From: CALDTK01 sp965215215
Lineage (GTDB): Bacteria > Bacteroidota > Bacteroidia > Chitinophagales > Saprospiraceae
Length of the DNA stretch: 64,000 bases
Assembly (NCBI GenBank): GCA_965215215.1
Contig: OZ244043.1
Coordinates: forward strand, 3,472,001 to 3,536,000
Direction: 5' to 3'
Program-made: the position numbers and the translations under genes
The notes under the pieces: generated by a model
What the model was told of the DNA's origin: nothing
What the model saw: the letters and a program-made list of their open reading frames with translations, nothing else
The model's database searches: none
Part shown: in pieces, positions 55,707-64,000 of the stretch
How positions within the stretch are numbered: the stretch's first letter is position 1
Layout of the letters: every line of letters starts with the position of its first letter

Positions 55707-57284
55707 CTACTCAATCACCAGTTGCTCCGCTACGGTACCGCGGTTGGTTTGCAACAAAAGGTAGTGGACACCGGAGCTAAGTCCGCTTACGTCGAGCTCT
55801 AACTTAGAGCTATTAGCAGCTACTTGGCGTATAGTTTGACCGGCAACGTTAAGAACGCGGACCTCCCGAATGAGCACGTCGCTCGCTACTTCCACATTGG
55901 CGTACGTACGGGCGGGGTTAGGACTCACGCTGAGCGCCACATCGTTAGGCTGTAGATCCGCGGTCGAAACTTGAATTTCTCCAAGTTCGAGCGCCGCTGC
56001 CATACGGGGTAGGGCGAACATGATGATTGTATCCAGATTCAGCTTGGCACCCGCCGGGTCCGTGGTGTTCGCATTGGTTCTCCGATCGTTGGCGATGAGC
56101 GTCTCAGCCGTCACTCTTTCTCCGGAACGCGCGAAGTAGGACTCGAGCTCAGTCACCAATTGAGTGGAGTCAATCCAGTCAACACTGATGTTTGCTTTGC
56201 CGGTGAACGGGTAAAAGTTGGTAGCTCCCAAATTCGCCGTCACCTTTTCGCGGGTTTCGAACTCTACCGAAGAAAGACCTTCCGTGCGAGTCGTTAGGAA
56301 CTCACCTTCGGTTAGGAGACGCTCGTTGGTCGTGTCCAGCGCAGCGTTCAGGCCGAGCCTGTTAGCGCGATCAACTATGAGGTGACCACCGGCCACATTG
56401 ACCACTAACTGCTGTGTAGTAGGAACGATAACTGCGCCTTGTTCAAAGGGGGCAAACGGATCAAACTGAGCCTGTAGTCCAATCACGGGGGCTTCGCCGT
56501 TGTCCGCTTCCATCCAAGTGGAGTCGCCGAGCGCACCTCCCACGTTGATGGCGAGGTCAAAGTCCGAGGAGTAACCCGGGTGGTTTACGCGGTTAAGGGT
56601 AGCGGAGTCTAACCCATCCACGTCACCAGCTACCGAAGGCACGATGAAAGGTTCGCCGTTCCCCCCTATAAACTTCTCGAGTTGGACTTCCGCCTGCCGG
56701 TCCAGGGAGTTCGAGTTGACCACATTGTAGCCGCCTGTTCCCAAGCCGATGAAAGCGATACGCGAAGTGTCTACCGCGAGTGGGTTGCCATCCTCCGCGT
56801 ACTGCTTGCGGATGTAACGCATCATTGCGTTGGCGTCCTGTACACCCCGGTATGCGGCCTGCAGCAGGGTACTCGTCCGAACCTCCTGATCGGTAGATGC
56901 GGGGTTCCAGCCTTTACGGTAGTCTGCTACGAGAACTACGAATCCACGAGCAGCCAGCTGGCTAGCCAAGTATACGTTTGAACTATCCTGAATGCTTCCG
57001 GTATAACCTCCGTTAGCGTACGGTGGCAGGAAAGACCCGGTGTGATTGATGACCACGACCGGGCGTTCCGCCAAATCATCTCCTACCGGAGAGTAAGCTC
57101 GATACTGAAGATCCACGGGACCGGGTCCCGGCCGCTCGGGAGACGGTAGAACGGTAATGTTGGTCGCGTAAACACCGGCAGTGTCCGCGACCTCGACATC
57201 GTACTGTGCGTCGAAAAACATCGACTGAGCATTCGCATTGACCATTGTAAAGATGGCTGCGAGCAAGAGGGTACAATTCTTCAT
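55707..57284 (-). CDS. Secreted alpha/beta-hydrolase-like protein with T9SS type A sorting domain
   Basis: A 525-residue exported protein: signal peptide to about FTMVNANA, an alpha/beta-hydrolase-like domain (VVVINHTGSFLPPYA, FVVLVADYRKGWNP, DANAMMRYIRKQYAED) and a C-terminal type A sorting domain (VSVSPNPARTYANVEV, GQTIRQVA, GLSSGVHYLLLQT) used by the type IX secretion system. The nucleophile elbow reads AFIGLGTGGYN, with Gly where the Ser of G-x-S-x-G should be, so it may be inactive as an esterase or use a different residue. It begins nine bases after the TonB receptor gene and forms an operon with it. Base composition is AT-richer than the neighbours. Confidence 0.83.
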   Translation of the reverse strand: MKNCTLLLAAIFTMVNANAQSMFFDAQYDVEVADTAGVYATNITVLPSPERPGPGPVDLQYRAYSPVGDDLAERPVVVINHTGSFLPPYANGGYTGSIQDSSNVYLASQLAARGFVVLVADYRKGWNPASTDQEVRTSTLLQAAYRGVQDANAMMRYIRKQYAEDGNPLAVDTSRIAFIGLGTGGYNVVNSNSLDRQAEVQLEKFIGGNGEPFIVPSVAGDVDGLDSATLNRVNHPGYSSDFDLAINVGGALGDSTWMEADNGEAPVIGLQAQFDPFAPFEQGAVIVPTTQQLVVNVAGGHLIVDRANRLGLNAALDTTNERLLTEGEFLTTRTEGLSSVEFETREKVTANLGATNFYPFTGKANISVDWIDSTQLVTELESYFARSGERVTAETLIANDRRTNANTTDPAGAKLNLDTIIMFALPRMAAALELGEIQVSTADLQPNDVALSVSPNPARTYANVEVASDVLIREVRVLNVAGQTIRQVAANSSKLELDVSGLSSGVHYLLLQTNRGTVAEQLVIE

Positions 57285-57293
57285 GTAGGGTTA

Positions 57294-60155
57294 TTAAGGT
57301 TTCTTACGAAGTTCGTAGGTTAAGGAAACGTAGGCGAGTCGACCAACGCGGGGACCTCCATACGTTTGGAATACTCTATTATCGAGGATATTGCTAGCTC
57401 CCAGCTTGAGTACGGTGTTAATGCTCGGGAAGCCTACGTTGACTTGAGCATCCAGCAATCCGTAGCTCTGAATAAAGCCGGTAAATTGCGGAGAGCCTTC
57501 AAATAAAAATCCTTCGATCCATTTGTAGTTAACGCTCAATCCAAATGTGTTATCGGTACCGATTCCTCGTAGAGGAATGTCGCGCGCCGAAAGTCCGAGA
57601 TTGTACTTGTTCTTCGGTGTGTTGAAAGCGGGTATGATCGGATCGTCCGTAACCGAATTTAACTTATTAAAGGAGTAGTTGGCGTTTCCCACGAAGTAGT
57701 TGGAGAAGTAGTAGTTAAGACCTACTGAAAACCCCTGCGTCGTTACCTTATCCGTCGCGTTAGCTGCTACTCGGTAGGCCTGTGCGCCGATGGGGACTCC
57801 TGTTATCGAATTGAACGCATCTACACTGACTCCGAAGTTGAATCCGATAAAGTCTTGGTAGAAGCTATAGTAATAGGTAGCATCGACGAATAGCTTTTCG
57901 AAGAGTGTAGTCCTTGCCCCAACCTCGAACGTGCGGACTCTCTCCGGCCTAATAGGGGCAACATCGAAGTAGTCGAGCGTATCCTGCTCGTTCGTGTTGA
58001 GGTAGTCGACCAGCGATTCGATGGTAATTAGATCGTTTACCCCGTTGAGGTTTCCCAGTAGAATCGCCGGGCCTACATTGTAGAAGAGATATTGATCGGA
58101 TAGGGTAGGATTCCGCAGTGCAGAAGAGAAAGACGCCCGCAGCGTAGTAGCCGGTTCGGGACTGTAAACGAGCGATGCCGCCGGGCTCAGCAAGTAGTCG
58201 AAGTTCTTGTTTTTGTCCAATCTCAAACTAGCCGAAGCCTTGAGCTTTCCGTAGAGCGTGGCCGTTCCACCGCCGTACACCCCGTATTCGTACGTATCGA
58301 TGTTTGCTCCCGCCGTATCCGAGAGGACTGTGCCTTTCGAATCCGGAAAGTACTTCCGGTAACTAGTCCCGATGCGCAGGTCGAGATCGGTCAGCGCTGA
58401 GCCCTGGATCAAATCGTTGAATAGATACTCTCCTTGTGTGTGTAGAAGAGCTGATTTATCGTAAAACCGCGTTCCGGAACCTGTTGTGCCCAGTCTACCG
58501 CTTACCGCAGCGAGGGCAGCTTCGAATTCCGGAGTTCCGGGTTGCAAGCGGTCTCCGACTTCGTTTTGTAGGTTTTCCGAGTTTGCGAAGTCACGTGCAT
58601 CCCGATGGGAGTCTTCAAGTAGTTCGCGATTCGCACTGATGAAATCGTTGAGTTCCCGTTCGTAGATCGCCGGTTCTTTCGTTTGGGCCCTACCGGTCTC
58701 CGGGTCGATGATAATCCCACCGCTTTCGTTGCGTACGAAGCGGTCGGGGATACCGAGCTCGCGGATAGGGGGAAGTGCCGTACTGTTCCAGTAGTTTCGG
58801 TACTGCGATCCCCAGGCGCCATTACTCGCGGCGGAGTCACGCAGGATGAGCGCTGTGAAGTACGGATCGTAGGAATTCCCTGCATCCTCGTGGGTGACGT
58901 AGCCGCGCACAAAGAACTTATCACGTTGCCGAACCTCCACTCGGTGTTGATAGAACTTAATGTCGCGTAGGCTGAATCGATTATCCCCCTGGTAGATCGT
59001 TGTGCCCGTTGAGAAGTTGGAAGCCACTATCACCTCGGGACTCAACAAACCTTTGCTAGGCTGAAGTCTGAACTGACCTAGTGCGCTGGCCTTCAGATTC
59101 TCCGAATCGTAGTCCACGAGTTCTTCCTCCAGATACCCATTCCGATGCAGCTCGCCCAGAAATGGGGTGCTCGAAGAATTGCCGTAGTCCAACACCCGAT
59201 CAAATTCATCTCCGTATCGATTTACGGCATCGTAACCGCCGAGATTGTTCCGTCCCGTAGTCGTACCGTCTACCGAGTCGAGGTTGTTTGCCTCCCAGTC
59301 GTTGGCGCGAAAACCGTAGACATTGAGCTTGTACGCGAAAATCTCCTGCTCACCCTTGTTTTTGACCGCTTGCGCCCAACGTATGCCGCCCTCGAGCAAA
59401 CTTCGCTCTCCACCCTTGACCGTAGCGGATAGGCCCTGCTGGAGAAACGGATCTTTAGTCTCCATGGAGATCACACCGTTGAAAGCGTTTGGCCCGTAGA
59501 AAGCTGAACTCGCACCCACGATGATGTTGACGGAATTAACGTCGAGTTCACTCGCACCCAAAAAGTTGCCGAGTGAAAAATTAAGTCCCGGACTTTGATT
59601 ATCAACTCCATCGATGATCTGTAACGAGCGGACGGGGCTCGTAGAATTAAACCCCCGCGTATTAATAATCTTAAACCCCAAGCTCGCCGCCGTCAAGTCT
59701 ACGTCCTTCAACGACCCGAGCCCATCGTAAAAGTTGGCGGCCGGGGTTTCTTTGATGGCGATGTTATCCAAAGTCTCCATCGTGAGCGCGGATTGCTGCT
59801 GACGTTCGCTCAGTCGGCGACCCTTGACTTCCACCGTGACCATCGTCGTAGCGTTGTCCCCAAGCACGATGTTTAGGTCCTGGTCGTCCGAGGCTACATC
59901 CACGGTGTCGTTAGCGTAGCCAACGTAGCTGATCACGAGTCGAGTGGGTAGCGAGGGGACATCTACTTCGAAATTGCCGTCGAAGTCGGTCACGTTCCCC
60001 GTACCCGTCTCGAGCACGAGCACGCTCGCCCCGATCAAACCCTCCGCAGCCTCGTCCTGCACGTTTCCCCGCAGGCTTACCTGACCGTAAACCGTGGTCA
60101 GCCCCACCGAAAACAGAACGATAGACAAGCTAGCTTTGAGTAAGCTTATTTGCAT
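57294..60155 (-). CDS. TonB-dependent receptor with carboxypeptidase-regulatory-like domain
   Basis: A 953-residue outer-membrane receptor. Signal peptide to about TTVYGQ, regulatory-like domain (NVQDEAAEGLIGASVLV, about 28-110), plug domain with NIIVGASSAFYGPNAFNGV (about 225), and a beta barrel ending in ELRKKP. It lacks a SusD partner and the SusC-specific N-terminal features, so it is a general TonB receptor. ATG at 60155 is chosen, since the extension to 60200 would precede the signal peptide. With the hydrolase-like protein behind it, it may take up a product released at the cell surface. Confidence 0.92.
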   Translation of the reverse strand: MQISLLKASLSIVLFSVGLTTVYGQVSLRGNVQDEAAEGLIGASVLVLETGTGNVTDFDGNFEVDVPSLPTRLVISYVGYANDTVDVASDDQDLNIVLGDNATTMVTVEVKGRRLSERQQQSALTMETLDNIAIKETPAANFYDGLGSLKDVDLTAASLGFKIINTRGFNSTSPVRSLQIIDGVDNQSPGLNFSLGNFLGASELDVNSVNIIVGASSAFYGPNAFNGVISMETKDPFLQQGLSATVKGGERSLLEGGIRWAQAVKNKGEQEIFAYKLNVYGFRANDWEANNLDSVDGTTTGRNNLGGYDAVNRYGDEFDRVLDYGNSSSTPFLGELHRNGYLEEELVDYDSENLKASALGQFRLQPSKGLLSPEVIVASNFSTGTTIYQGDNRFSLRDIKFYQHRVEVRQRDKFFVRGYVTHEDAGNSYDPYFTALILRDSAASNGAWGSQYRNYWNSTALPPIRELGIPDRFVRNESGGIIIDPETGRAQTKEPAIYERELNDFISANRELLEDSHRDARDFANSENLQNEVGDRLQPGTPEFEAALAAVSGRLGTTGSGTRFYDKSALLHTQGEYLFNDLIQGSALTDLDLRIGTSYRKYFPDSKGTVLSDTAGANIDTYEYGVYGGGTATLYGKLKASASLRLDKNKNFDYLLSPAASLVYSPEPATTLRASFSSALRNPTLSDQYLFYNVGPAILLGNLNGVNDLITIESLVDYLNTNEQDTLDYFDVAPIRPERVRTFEVGARTTLFEKLFVDATYYYSFYQDFIGFNFGVSVDAFNSITGVPIGAQAYRVAANATDKVTTQGFSVGLNYYFSNYFVGNANYSFNKLNSVTDDPIIPAFNTPKNKYNLGLSARDIPLRGIGTDNTFGLSVNYKWIEGFLFEGSPQFTGFIQSYGLLDAQVNVGFPSINTVLKLGASNILDNRVFQTYGGPRVGRLAYVSLTYELRKKP

Positions 60156-60221
60156 ACGGACACTACGGGTTTGTCTCGTGACAAGTTTTCGGCCAGGCAA
60201 TGTACGCTAATTGTTTCCCCG

Positions 60222-60932
60222 TCATATGTAAGCCGTAAGCATAGCGGTACATATGCCCGCGGCGATTGCGGCGAACTTGCTCCAGCTCAAGCGGTGATGG
60301 TGCGCGTCGTCGAGCTCGAAAAGGATGGTCGTGGACACGTGAATCAGGGAGCCGATGACCAGACCCAAAATGTACGGTTCCGCACTGGGCGCGCTAATCC
60401 CGGCGGCGAGGAAGGACCCCAGCGGAGTCATTACCGCAAATACGGCCAGGAGCGCCCACACCGTCGACCTCCGGTAGTTGGCCTGCGTGAGCAACACGGC
60501 TAGGGCAAAGCCCGCCGGTACTTTGTGCAGTAGGATCCCCGTGAGTAGATGCTCGTGTAAATCCGCGCCGCCCTCCCCGACGTGCGGCAGGGGAGCGCCC
60601 TCGAGCAGAGCGTGGAGCGAAAGACCGAACAGCACCGAAAGCGCCAGTCGCTCCCCATCGGCCACGTGGATGTGTCCGTGCTCTACGCCCGAGGAGAACT
60701 GCTCCAGCAGGAGCTGCAGGAAGAAGCCCGCGAGCACCGCTAAGCCCGGAATTGCGCCCGGGGTCGTATACGCGTCCGGGATGATGTGTAAAAAGGTAAT
60801 CCCGAGTAAGTAGGCCCCACTGAAAGAGAGTACCAGGTGCAGGGAGCGACCCCGCCAGTTCGGAAAATACAGGCCGGCAACTCCGCCGACCAATACGGCC
60901 GCGAACAGGCTCGCGTACTCGAGAGGACTCAC
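60222..60932 (-). CDS. ZIP-family metal transporter
   Basis: A 236-residue membrane protein with seven to eight helices. The ZIP signature lies in the central helices: SLHALLEGAPLP (helix 4, His and Glu) and LLHKVPAGFALAVLL (helix 5, HKxPxG), with a His-rich loop GVEHGHIHVAD between helices 3 and 4 and DDAHHHRLSW near the end. It brings zinc or another divalent metal into the cytoplasm. GTG start at 60932 overlaps the PAP2 stop by four bases, so both are translated together. Confidence 0.93.
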   Translation of the reverse strand: MSPLEYASLFAAVLVGGVAGLYFPNWRGRSLHLVLSFSGAYLLGITFLHIIPDAYTTPGAIPGLAVLAGFFLQLLLEQFSSGVEHGHIHVADGERLALSVLFGLSLHALLEGAPLPHVGEGGADLHEHLLTGILLHKVPAGFALAVLLTQANYRRSTVWALLAVFAVMTPLGSFLAAGISAPSAEPYILGLVIGSLIHVSTTILFELDDAHHHRLSWSKFAAIAAGICTAMLTAYI

Positions 60933-61558
60933 AACCGCTGTTTTGGCGAAAGCCCGTACCGATGTACGAGGACATTACTAATCCTAGCTCCAACCAATCC
61001 GATGAGAGTACCGAGTACGGCTCCCGCGAGGACGTCACTCGGGTAGTGGACGCCCACGTACACCTGGGCGAGCGCGATCGAGGCCGCCCACGAGACGACC
61101 GCGATGCGCCAAATCGGGTAAGGGACGAACACGGTCACCGCCAGAAACGTAGCCAGCGCGAAGTGGTTGGCGGCGTGGGCGCTGGGAAAGCTGAAGCCGC
61201 TGCCGCAGTTGACCAAGACGTCTAAATGTTCCACCAGACCGACCGTCCTACAGGGGCGTAGTCGGGCGATCAACGGTTTGATGACGCCTGCCGAACAGTA
61301 ATCGGCGAGCCCGACCGATAGACCGGCGAGTACCGCGTGCAACAGGCTACTCCACCGGTAACGCCATAGCATCCAGGCCACCAGGATCGCATAGCATACG
61401 AGCCAGGTCGACTTATCCCGCCACCACGGGGCAATGGCGTCGACGACGTCAGGATGTAGCGGCCCCTCGTGCCATCCCGCGATGAGCAGGTGGTCGAGCG
61501 AATCTAAGCTTAGGGGGACGGCGAGCTGGCTCAAGGGAGCAAGGTAGCGGACTATCAC
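60929..61558 (-). CDS. PAP2-family membrane phosphatase
   Basis: A 209-residue, multi-spanning phosphatase with the three PAP2 motifs: KPLIARLRPC, FPSAHAANHF and YVGVHYPSDVLAG. Such enzymes dephosphorylate undecaprenyl pyrophosphate, lipid A or phosphatidic acid at the outer face of the inner membrane. The start is not certain: GTG at 61558 is preferred; a TTG at 61567 is also in frame. An imperfect hairpin lies just upstream. It is coupled to the zip gene. Confidence 0.9.
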   Translation of the reverse strand: MIVRYLAPLSQLAVPLSLDSLDHLLIAGWHEGPLHPDVVDAIAPWWRDKSTWLVCYAILVAWMLWRYRWSSLLHAVLAGLSVGLADYCSAGVIKPLIARLRPCRTVGLVEHLDVLVNCGSGFSFPSAHAANHFALATFLAVTVFVPYPIWRIAVVSWAASIALAQVYVGVHYPSDVLAGAVLGTLIGLVGARISNVLVHRYGLSPKQRL

Positions 61559-61570
61559 TACGAACAAGCC

Positions 61571-61600
61571 GCCGCCGCTCCGAATGGGAGCGACGACGGC
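61571..61600 (-). terminator. Possible terminator after the DUF2382 gene
   Basis: CGCTCC (61576-61581) and GGAGCG (61587-61592) form a stem that extends with GCCG/CGGC across mismatches. On the minus strand it is followed by CTTGTTCG, only weakly T-rich. It lies 54 bases after the DUF2382 stop. Confidence 0.4.
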
Positions 61601-61653
61601 CTGGATTGCGGATAGAACGTAATCCTACTTCCGCAGAGGAATGACTTCGAGGA

Positions 61654-62436
61654 TTATACCCTTCCGTCGCGCTTGAGTCTGGCGTCTTTCTCGGCGATTT
61701 CGTCGACTTCGACCTCGGTTTCGCGAACGTTATCGCTTACCGTCTCCGTGTGCTCGGAGGCTGTCTTACCGACCGAAATCTCTTCTACGACACGGGCGGT
61801 CTTCGATACCACGGGAACCTCCGCGGTTTCCTTCATCGAGATGGTTCCCTCCTTAAAGGCGTCCGTACCGGCTGCCACGGGGCGATTAACGGGCGTACGC
61901 TTCACCGTAACGTGCTCTTCGCGCAGACGAAGCTTCTCGGTAACCGGCTTGGAGATGACACGGCTACGGACGCGTACGCCCCCGGTGGTCACTTCGCGCT
62001 TGCCTACCTCAAGATCCTCTTTGATCACCTCGAGGTGTGTATCGGTATCAGTGTCGGCGATACCGCGCTCGCGGAGCTTGGCGGTCGCTTGGTTGGCGTC
62101 GATCGCTCCGTACTCGTCGAGGATGTCGGCGGCGCGCTCGGCCTTCGACATGTCGGTCGTGTGCACCGTCACCACCGTACCGCGGCGCGCGGCCTCGGTA
62201 TAGTTGGTGCGGGTGCGGACGACATCGTCGTCGTGGTCGTCCATGCCGAACAAGTTGCTGAAGAACCCACCGACGGATTCGTGGCGCTCTTCGTGTCCGA
62301 CGGTGTCGTCGTTGGTGAAGTGGTCTCGCGAAGAGACGTCGATGTGGGCGCTCTCGAATCCAGCTTGCTGAAGGGCGGTTACCGCACGCTGTGCGTCGGT
62401 GTGCTGGGGGAATACGCCAATTACTGTCTGACTCAT
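61654..62436 (-). CDS. DUF2382 (YsnF-type) stress protein with N-terminal general-stress-like domain
   Basis: A 260-residue soluble protein. Residues 1-110 resemble the N-terminal domain of general-stress proteins (VIGVFPQHTDAQRAVTALQQ, then GGFFSNLFGMDD); residues about 135-250 are a DUF2382 domain with HLEVIKEDLEVGKREVTTGG and KPVTEKLRLREEHVTVKRTP. The second half is charged and repetitive. Its ATG overlaps the stop of the gene before it (ATGA), which encodes another DUF2382 protein. Proteins of this type are linked to stress responses; the molecular function is not known. Confidence 0.85.
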   Translation of the reverse strand: MSQTVIGVFPQHTDAQRAVTALQQAGFESAHIDVSSRDHFTNDDTVGHEERHESVGGFFSNLFGMDDHDDDVVRTRTNYTEAARRGTVVTVHTTDMSKAERAADILDEYGAIDANQATAKLRERGIADTDTDTHLEVIKEDLEVGKREVTTGGVRVRSRVISKPVTEKLRLREEHVTVKRTPVNRPVAAGTDAFKEGTISMKETAEVPVVSKTARVVEEISVGKTASEHTETVSDNVRETEVEVDEIAEKDARLKRDGRV

Positions 62437-62873
62437 GATTTTGGGTTTTGGATTGTAGGTGTTGTTGCGGTTGGAGTGCGTTTGACTTCCACGATCTCGC
62501 GGTGCACGGGGATGACGGTGGGCTCGGGGGTGACCGTACGTACTTTGCGCACGACGATCTCCTCGAGGACCTCGAAATGCGTGACCACGACCGGAACCTC
62601 ACGTACTACGGTGTAGATCGTATCGTCTCCGTCGGTACGCACCGCAGCCGGGCGGGTCTCAAAGGTTTCGTTGACCTCCCGGCGGAAGATGTCCAACGTG
62701 TTGTCCACGCGTTCGAGCTGCAGTTGGACGTCCTCGAGCGTAACGCGCTTGTCGATGGTCACCTCGCCGGTTACCACCTCTCGCTTGGTTACATCGATCT
62801 CCTCCCGGACGACCTCGATGTGATCGGGGTCGAGCAGGTTCGCGGAAGTATTTTCGGTTCGTGGGTCGGGCAC
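62433..62873 (-). CDS. Small DUF2382-related protein
   Basis: A 146-residue protein with the DUF2382 pattern HIEVVREEIDVTKREVVTGE and a second similar stretch, EVLEEIVVRKVRTVTPEP, that reads like a degenerate repeat. It starts with GTG at 62873 and is coupled by a four-base overlap to the longer DUF2382 gene. No signal peptide or membrane helix. The pair probably arose by duplication of the domain. Function unknown. Confidence 0.8.
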   Translation of the reverse strand: MPDPRTENTSANLLDPDHIEVVREEIDVTKREVVTGEVTIDKRVTLEDVQLQLERVDNTLDIFRREVNETFETRPAAVRTDGDDTIYTVVREVPVVVTHFEVLEEIVVRKVRTVTPEPTVIPVHREIVEVKRTPTATTPTIQNPKS

Positions 62874-62972
62874 GCTTAAAGCAACCTAACCCCACATAGC
62901 ATGTTCAAAAAGCGCCCGAAATTTTATCCGTCATTTTTAAGGTGAAATAAAGCTCGTGAGCGAACAAAATCC

Positions 62973-62991
62973 TGCGAGGGCATTCCTCGCA
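62973..62991 (-). terminator. Terminator after the MCE protein gene
   Basis: TGCGAGG (62973-62979) and CCTCGCA (62985-62991) with loop GCATT; on the minus strand the hairpin starts one base beyond the stop and is followed by GGATTTTGTT. Confidence 0.7.
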
Positions 62992-62992
62992 T

Positions 62993-64000
62993 CTAATTCC
63001 CGGTTGTGTCGGGCAGATACGTAGCCGCCGGGTCGTCGTCGGGTACGTCGTACTCCTTCTGCTTTTTCCCGAACACGCTCACGTTGACGTAGCGCTTCGG
63101 GTTGAGCCGGAAGTCTTGCAACAGCAAGTCGAGGTTCGCGATGGTCCGGTTGAGGCGCTCGTACATCTCGTCGTCGTTGATCAGCTTGCCGGCCGTTCCC
63201 TTCTCGCTGTTGAGGGAGGCGCTCACCTCGTTGAGGTTATCGATGGCCCCGCCCGATCGCTCCAGCGTGCCGCGCAACTCCTGCAGGGTCTGGTTCGCCT
63301 GCGCGAGCGTTTGCCCGAGGTCGACGCCGGCGAGCTTCGTGGTCGCCGAATCAACGTTGCGGAGGATACTCTCCAGGCGGAAGTTGTTGTCCGCCAGGCT
63401 ACCGCTGAGCACGGCAACGTTCGCGGCCGTCTCGTTGATGTTCTCGCTCGAACGCGCGAGGAGGTTGTTGACGCGCCCGGTGAGCGCGTTCAGGTTGGAG
63501 GTGGTCTGCTCTAAGTTCCGCAGGGTACGCCCGAGGGCGTTCGTGTCGGTGCGCGTGGAGATGGAGTCGATGATGCCGCCCGCGTTGTTCTTGAGGATCT
63601 CCACGTACCGTTCCACTTCCTCGGGCTCGCCGATCAGTCCGGCCAGTATCCCGCGCTCGTCGGCGACGAGGAAATCGCCATTCACCGCGCAGTCAGCACC
63701 CTGGCAGGCCTCCCCGAACTCGAGCGCGATCGCCTTGCCCCCCAGGATACCCGTACTGATGATCGTAGCGCGGGTATCCTTCGGGATCGGGAGGTCCTCG
63801 TCGGTCGTAAACTGGACCGTGATCGAGCGCACGTCTTCCGGGTTCAAACGGACGTCGATCACCTGGCCCACCCGGAGTCCGTTGATCAGGATCGGGTCCG
63901 TCCCGGAGAGCTGGTCGACGTTCCGGTACACCACGCTGTAGGTGTTTTTGTCCGAAAAGAGCTCCGTGCCTTTGAGGAAGTTATAGCCGAAGAACATGAC
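62993..64000 (-). CDS. MlaD/MCE-family protein (N terminus beyond the window)
   Basis: The frame is open to the last base, so the N-terminal anchor is cut off. What remains starts VMFFGYNFLKGTELFSDKN, normally near residue 20 of such proteins, followed by the MCE domain (YSVVYRNVDQLSGTDPILIN, GLRVGQVIDVRL, IISTGILGGKAIALEFG; about 15-110) and a long helical part with repeated heptads, as seen in MlaD/PqiB-type substrate-binding proteins. These carry phospholipids between membranes together with an MlaE/MlaF ABC transporter, expected just outside the window. Confidence 0.9.
   Translation of the reverse strand, partial: VMFFGYNFLKGTELFSDKNTYSVVYRNVDQLSGTDPILINGLRVGQVIDVRLNPEDVRSITVQFTTDEDLPIPKDTRATIISTGILGGKAIALEFGEACQGADCAVNGDFLVADERGILAGLIGEPEEVERYVEILKNNAGGIIDSISTRTDTNALGRTLRNLEQTTSNLNALTGRVNNLLARSSENINETAANVAVLSGSLADNNFRLESILRNVDSATTKLAGVDLGQTLAQANQTLQELRGTLERSGGAIDNLNEVSASLNSEKGTAGKLINDDEMYERLNRTIANLDLLLQDFRLNPKRYVNVSVFGKKQKEYDVPDDDPAATYLPDTTGN

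Overview
The window reads as chromosomal DNA of a high-GC member of the Bacteroidota, most likely from the Saprospiria/Lewinella group. The evidence is a SusC/SusD pair, a second TonB-dependent receptor, two kinds of type IX secretion (T9SS) C-terminal sorting domain, many lipoproteins with a Cys lipobox, weak or absent Shine-Dalgarno sequences and frequent GTG/TTG starts. The genus is inference; no rRNA or tRNA gene was seen.

Layout. 1-181: tail of a histidine kinase. 217-10265 (minus): an arsenosugar-type locus with a DUF2064 glycosyltransferase-like protein, SusC, SusD, a sodium:solute symporter, a metallophosphoesterase joined in frame to an AhpD-like protein, the radical SAM enzyme ArsS and a sugar transferase. 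10262-17657 (minus): cmk, an unrecognised helical protein, DUF779 plus aldehyde dehydrogenase, a DUF2795 protein, a transglutaminase-fold protein and queA. 17776-34048 (plus): an ABC permease and then a block of surface proteins: a T9SS type B protein, a TPR lipoprotein, a 2807-residue repeat protein with a C-terminal S74 intramolecular chaperone, and a thrombospondin-3-like calcium-binding protein. 34514-41819 (plus): a tight gene string apbE, exonuclease, two MbnP-like lipoproteins, an MbnH-like diheme enzyme, a GlcD-type oxidase and an acyltransferase; the MbnP/MbnH part points to copper handling. 41841-49760: exopolysaccharide genes, namely a receiver protein, a polyprenyl sugar transferase with a pseudo-receiver domain, three family 2 glycosyltransferases and an MBOAT/SGNH O-acetylation pair. 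49765-55666: DUF255 thioredoxin-like protein, quinone reductase-like enzyme, phosphoesterase, RluA-type pseudouridine synthase and acyl-CoA reductase. 55707-60155 (minus, visibly AT-richer): a T9SS-secreted alpha/beta-hydrolase-like protein and a TonB receptor. 60222-64000 (minus): ZIP transporter, PAP2 phosphatase, two DUF2382 stress-type proteins and a truncated MlaD/MCE protein.

The most unexpected signal is not a gene. The bipartite word GTTTTNGCGNAAGC occurs 17 times exactly in this window, on both strands, inside genes and between them, where well under 0.1 copy is expected by chance. Both N positions take all four bases while the other twelve are invariant. It behaves like a genome-wide recognition sequence, for example for DNA uptake or chromosome organisation.
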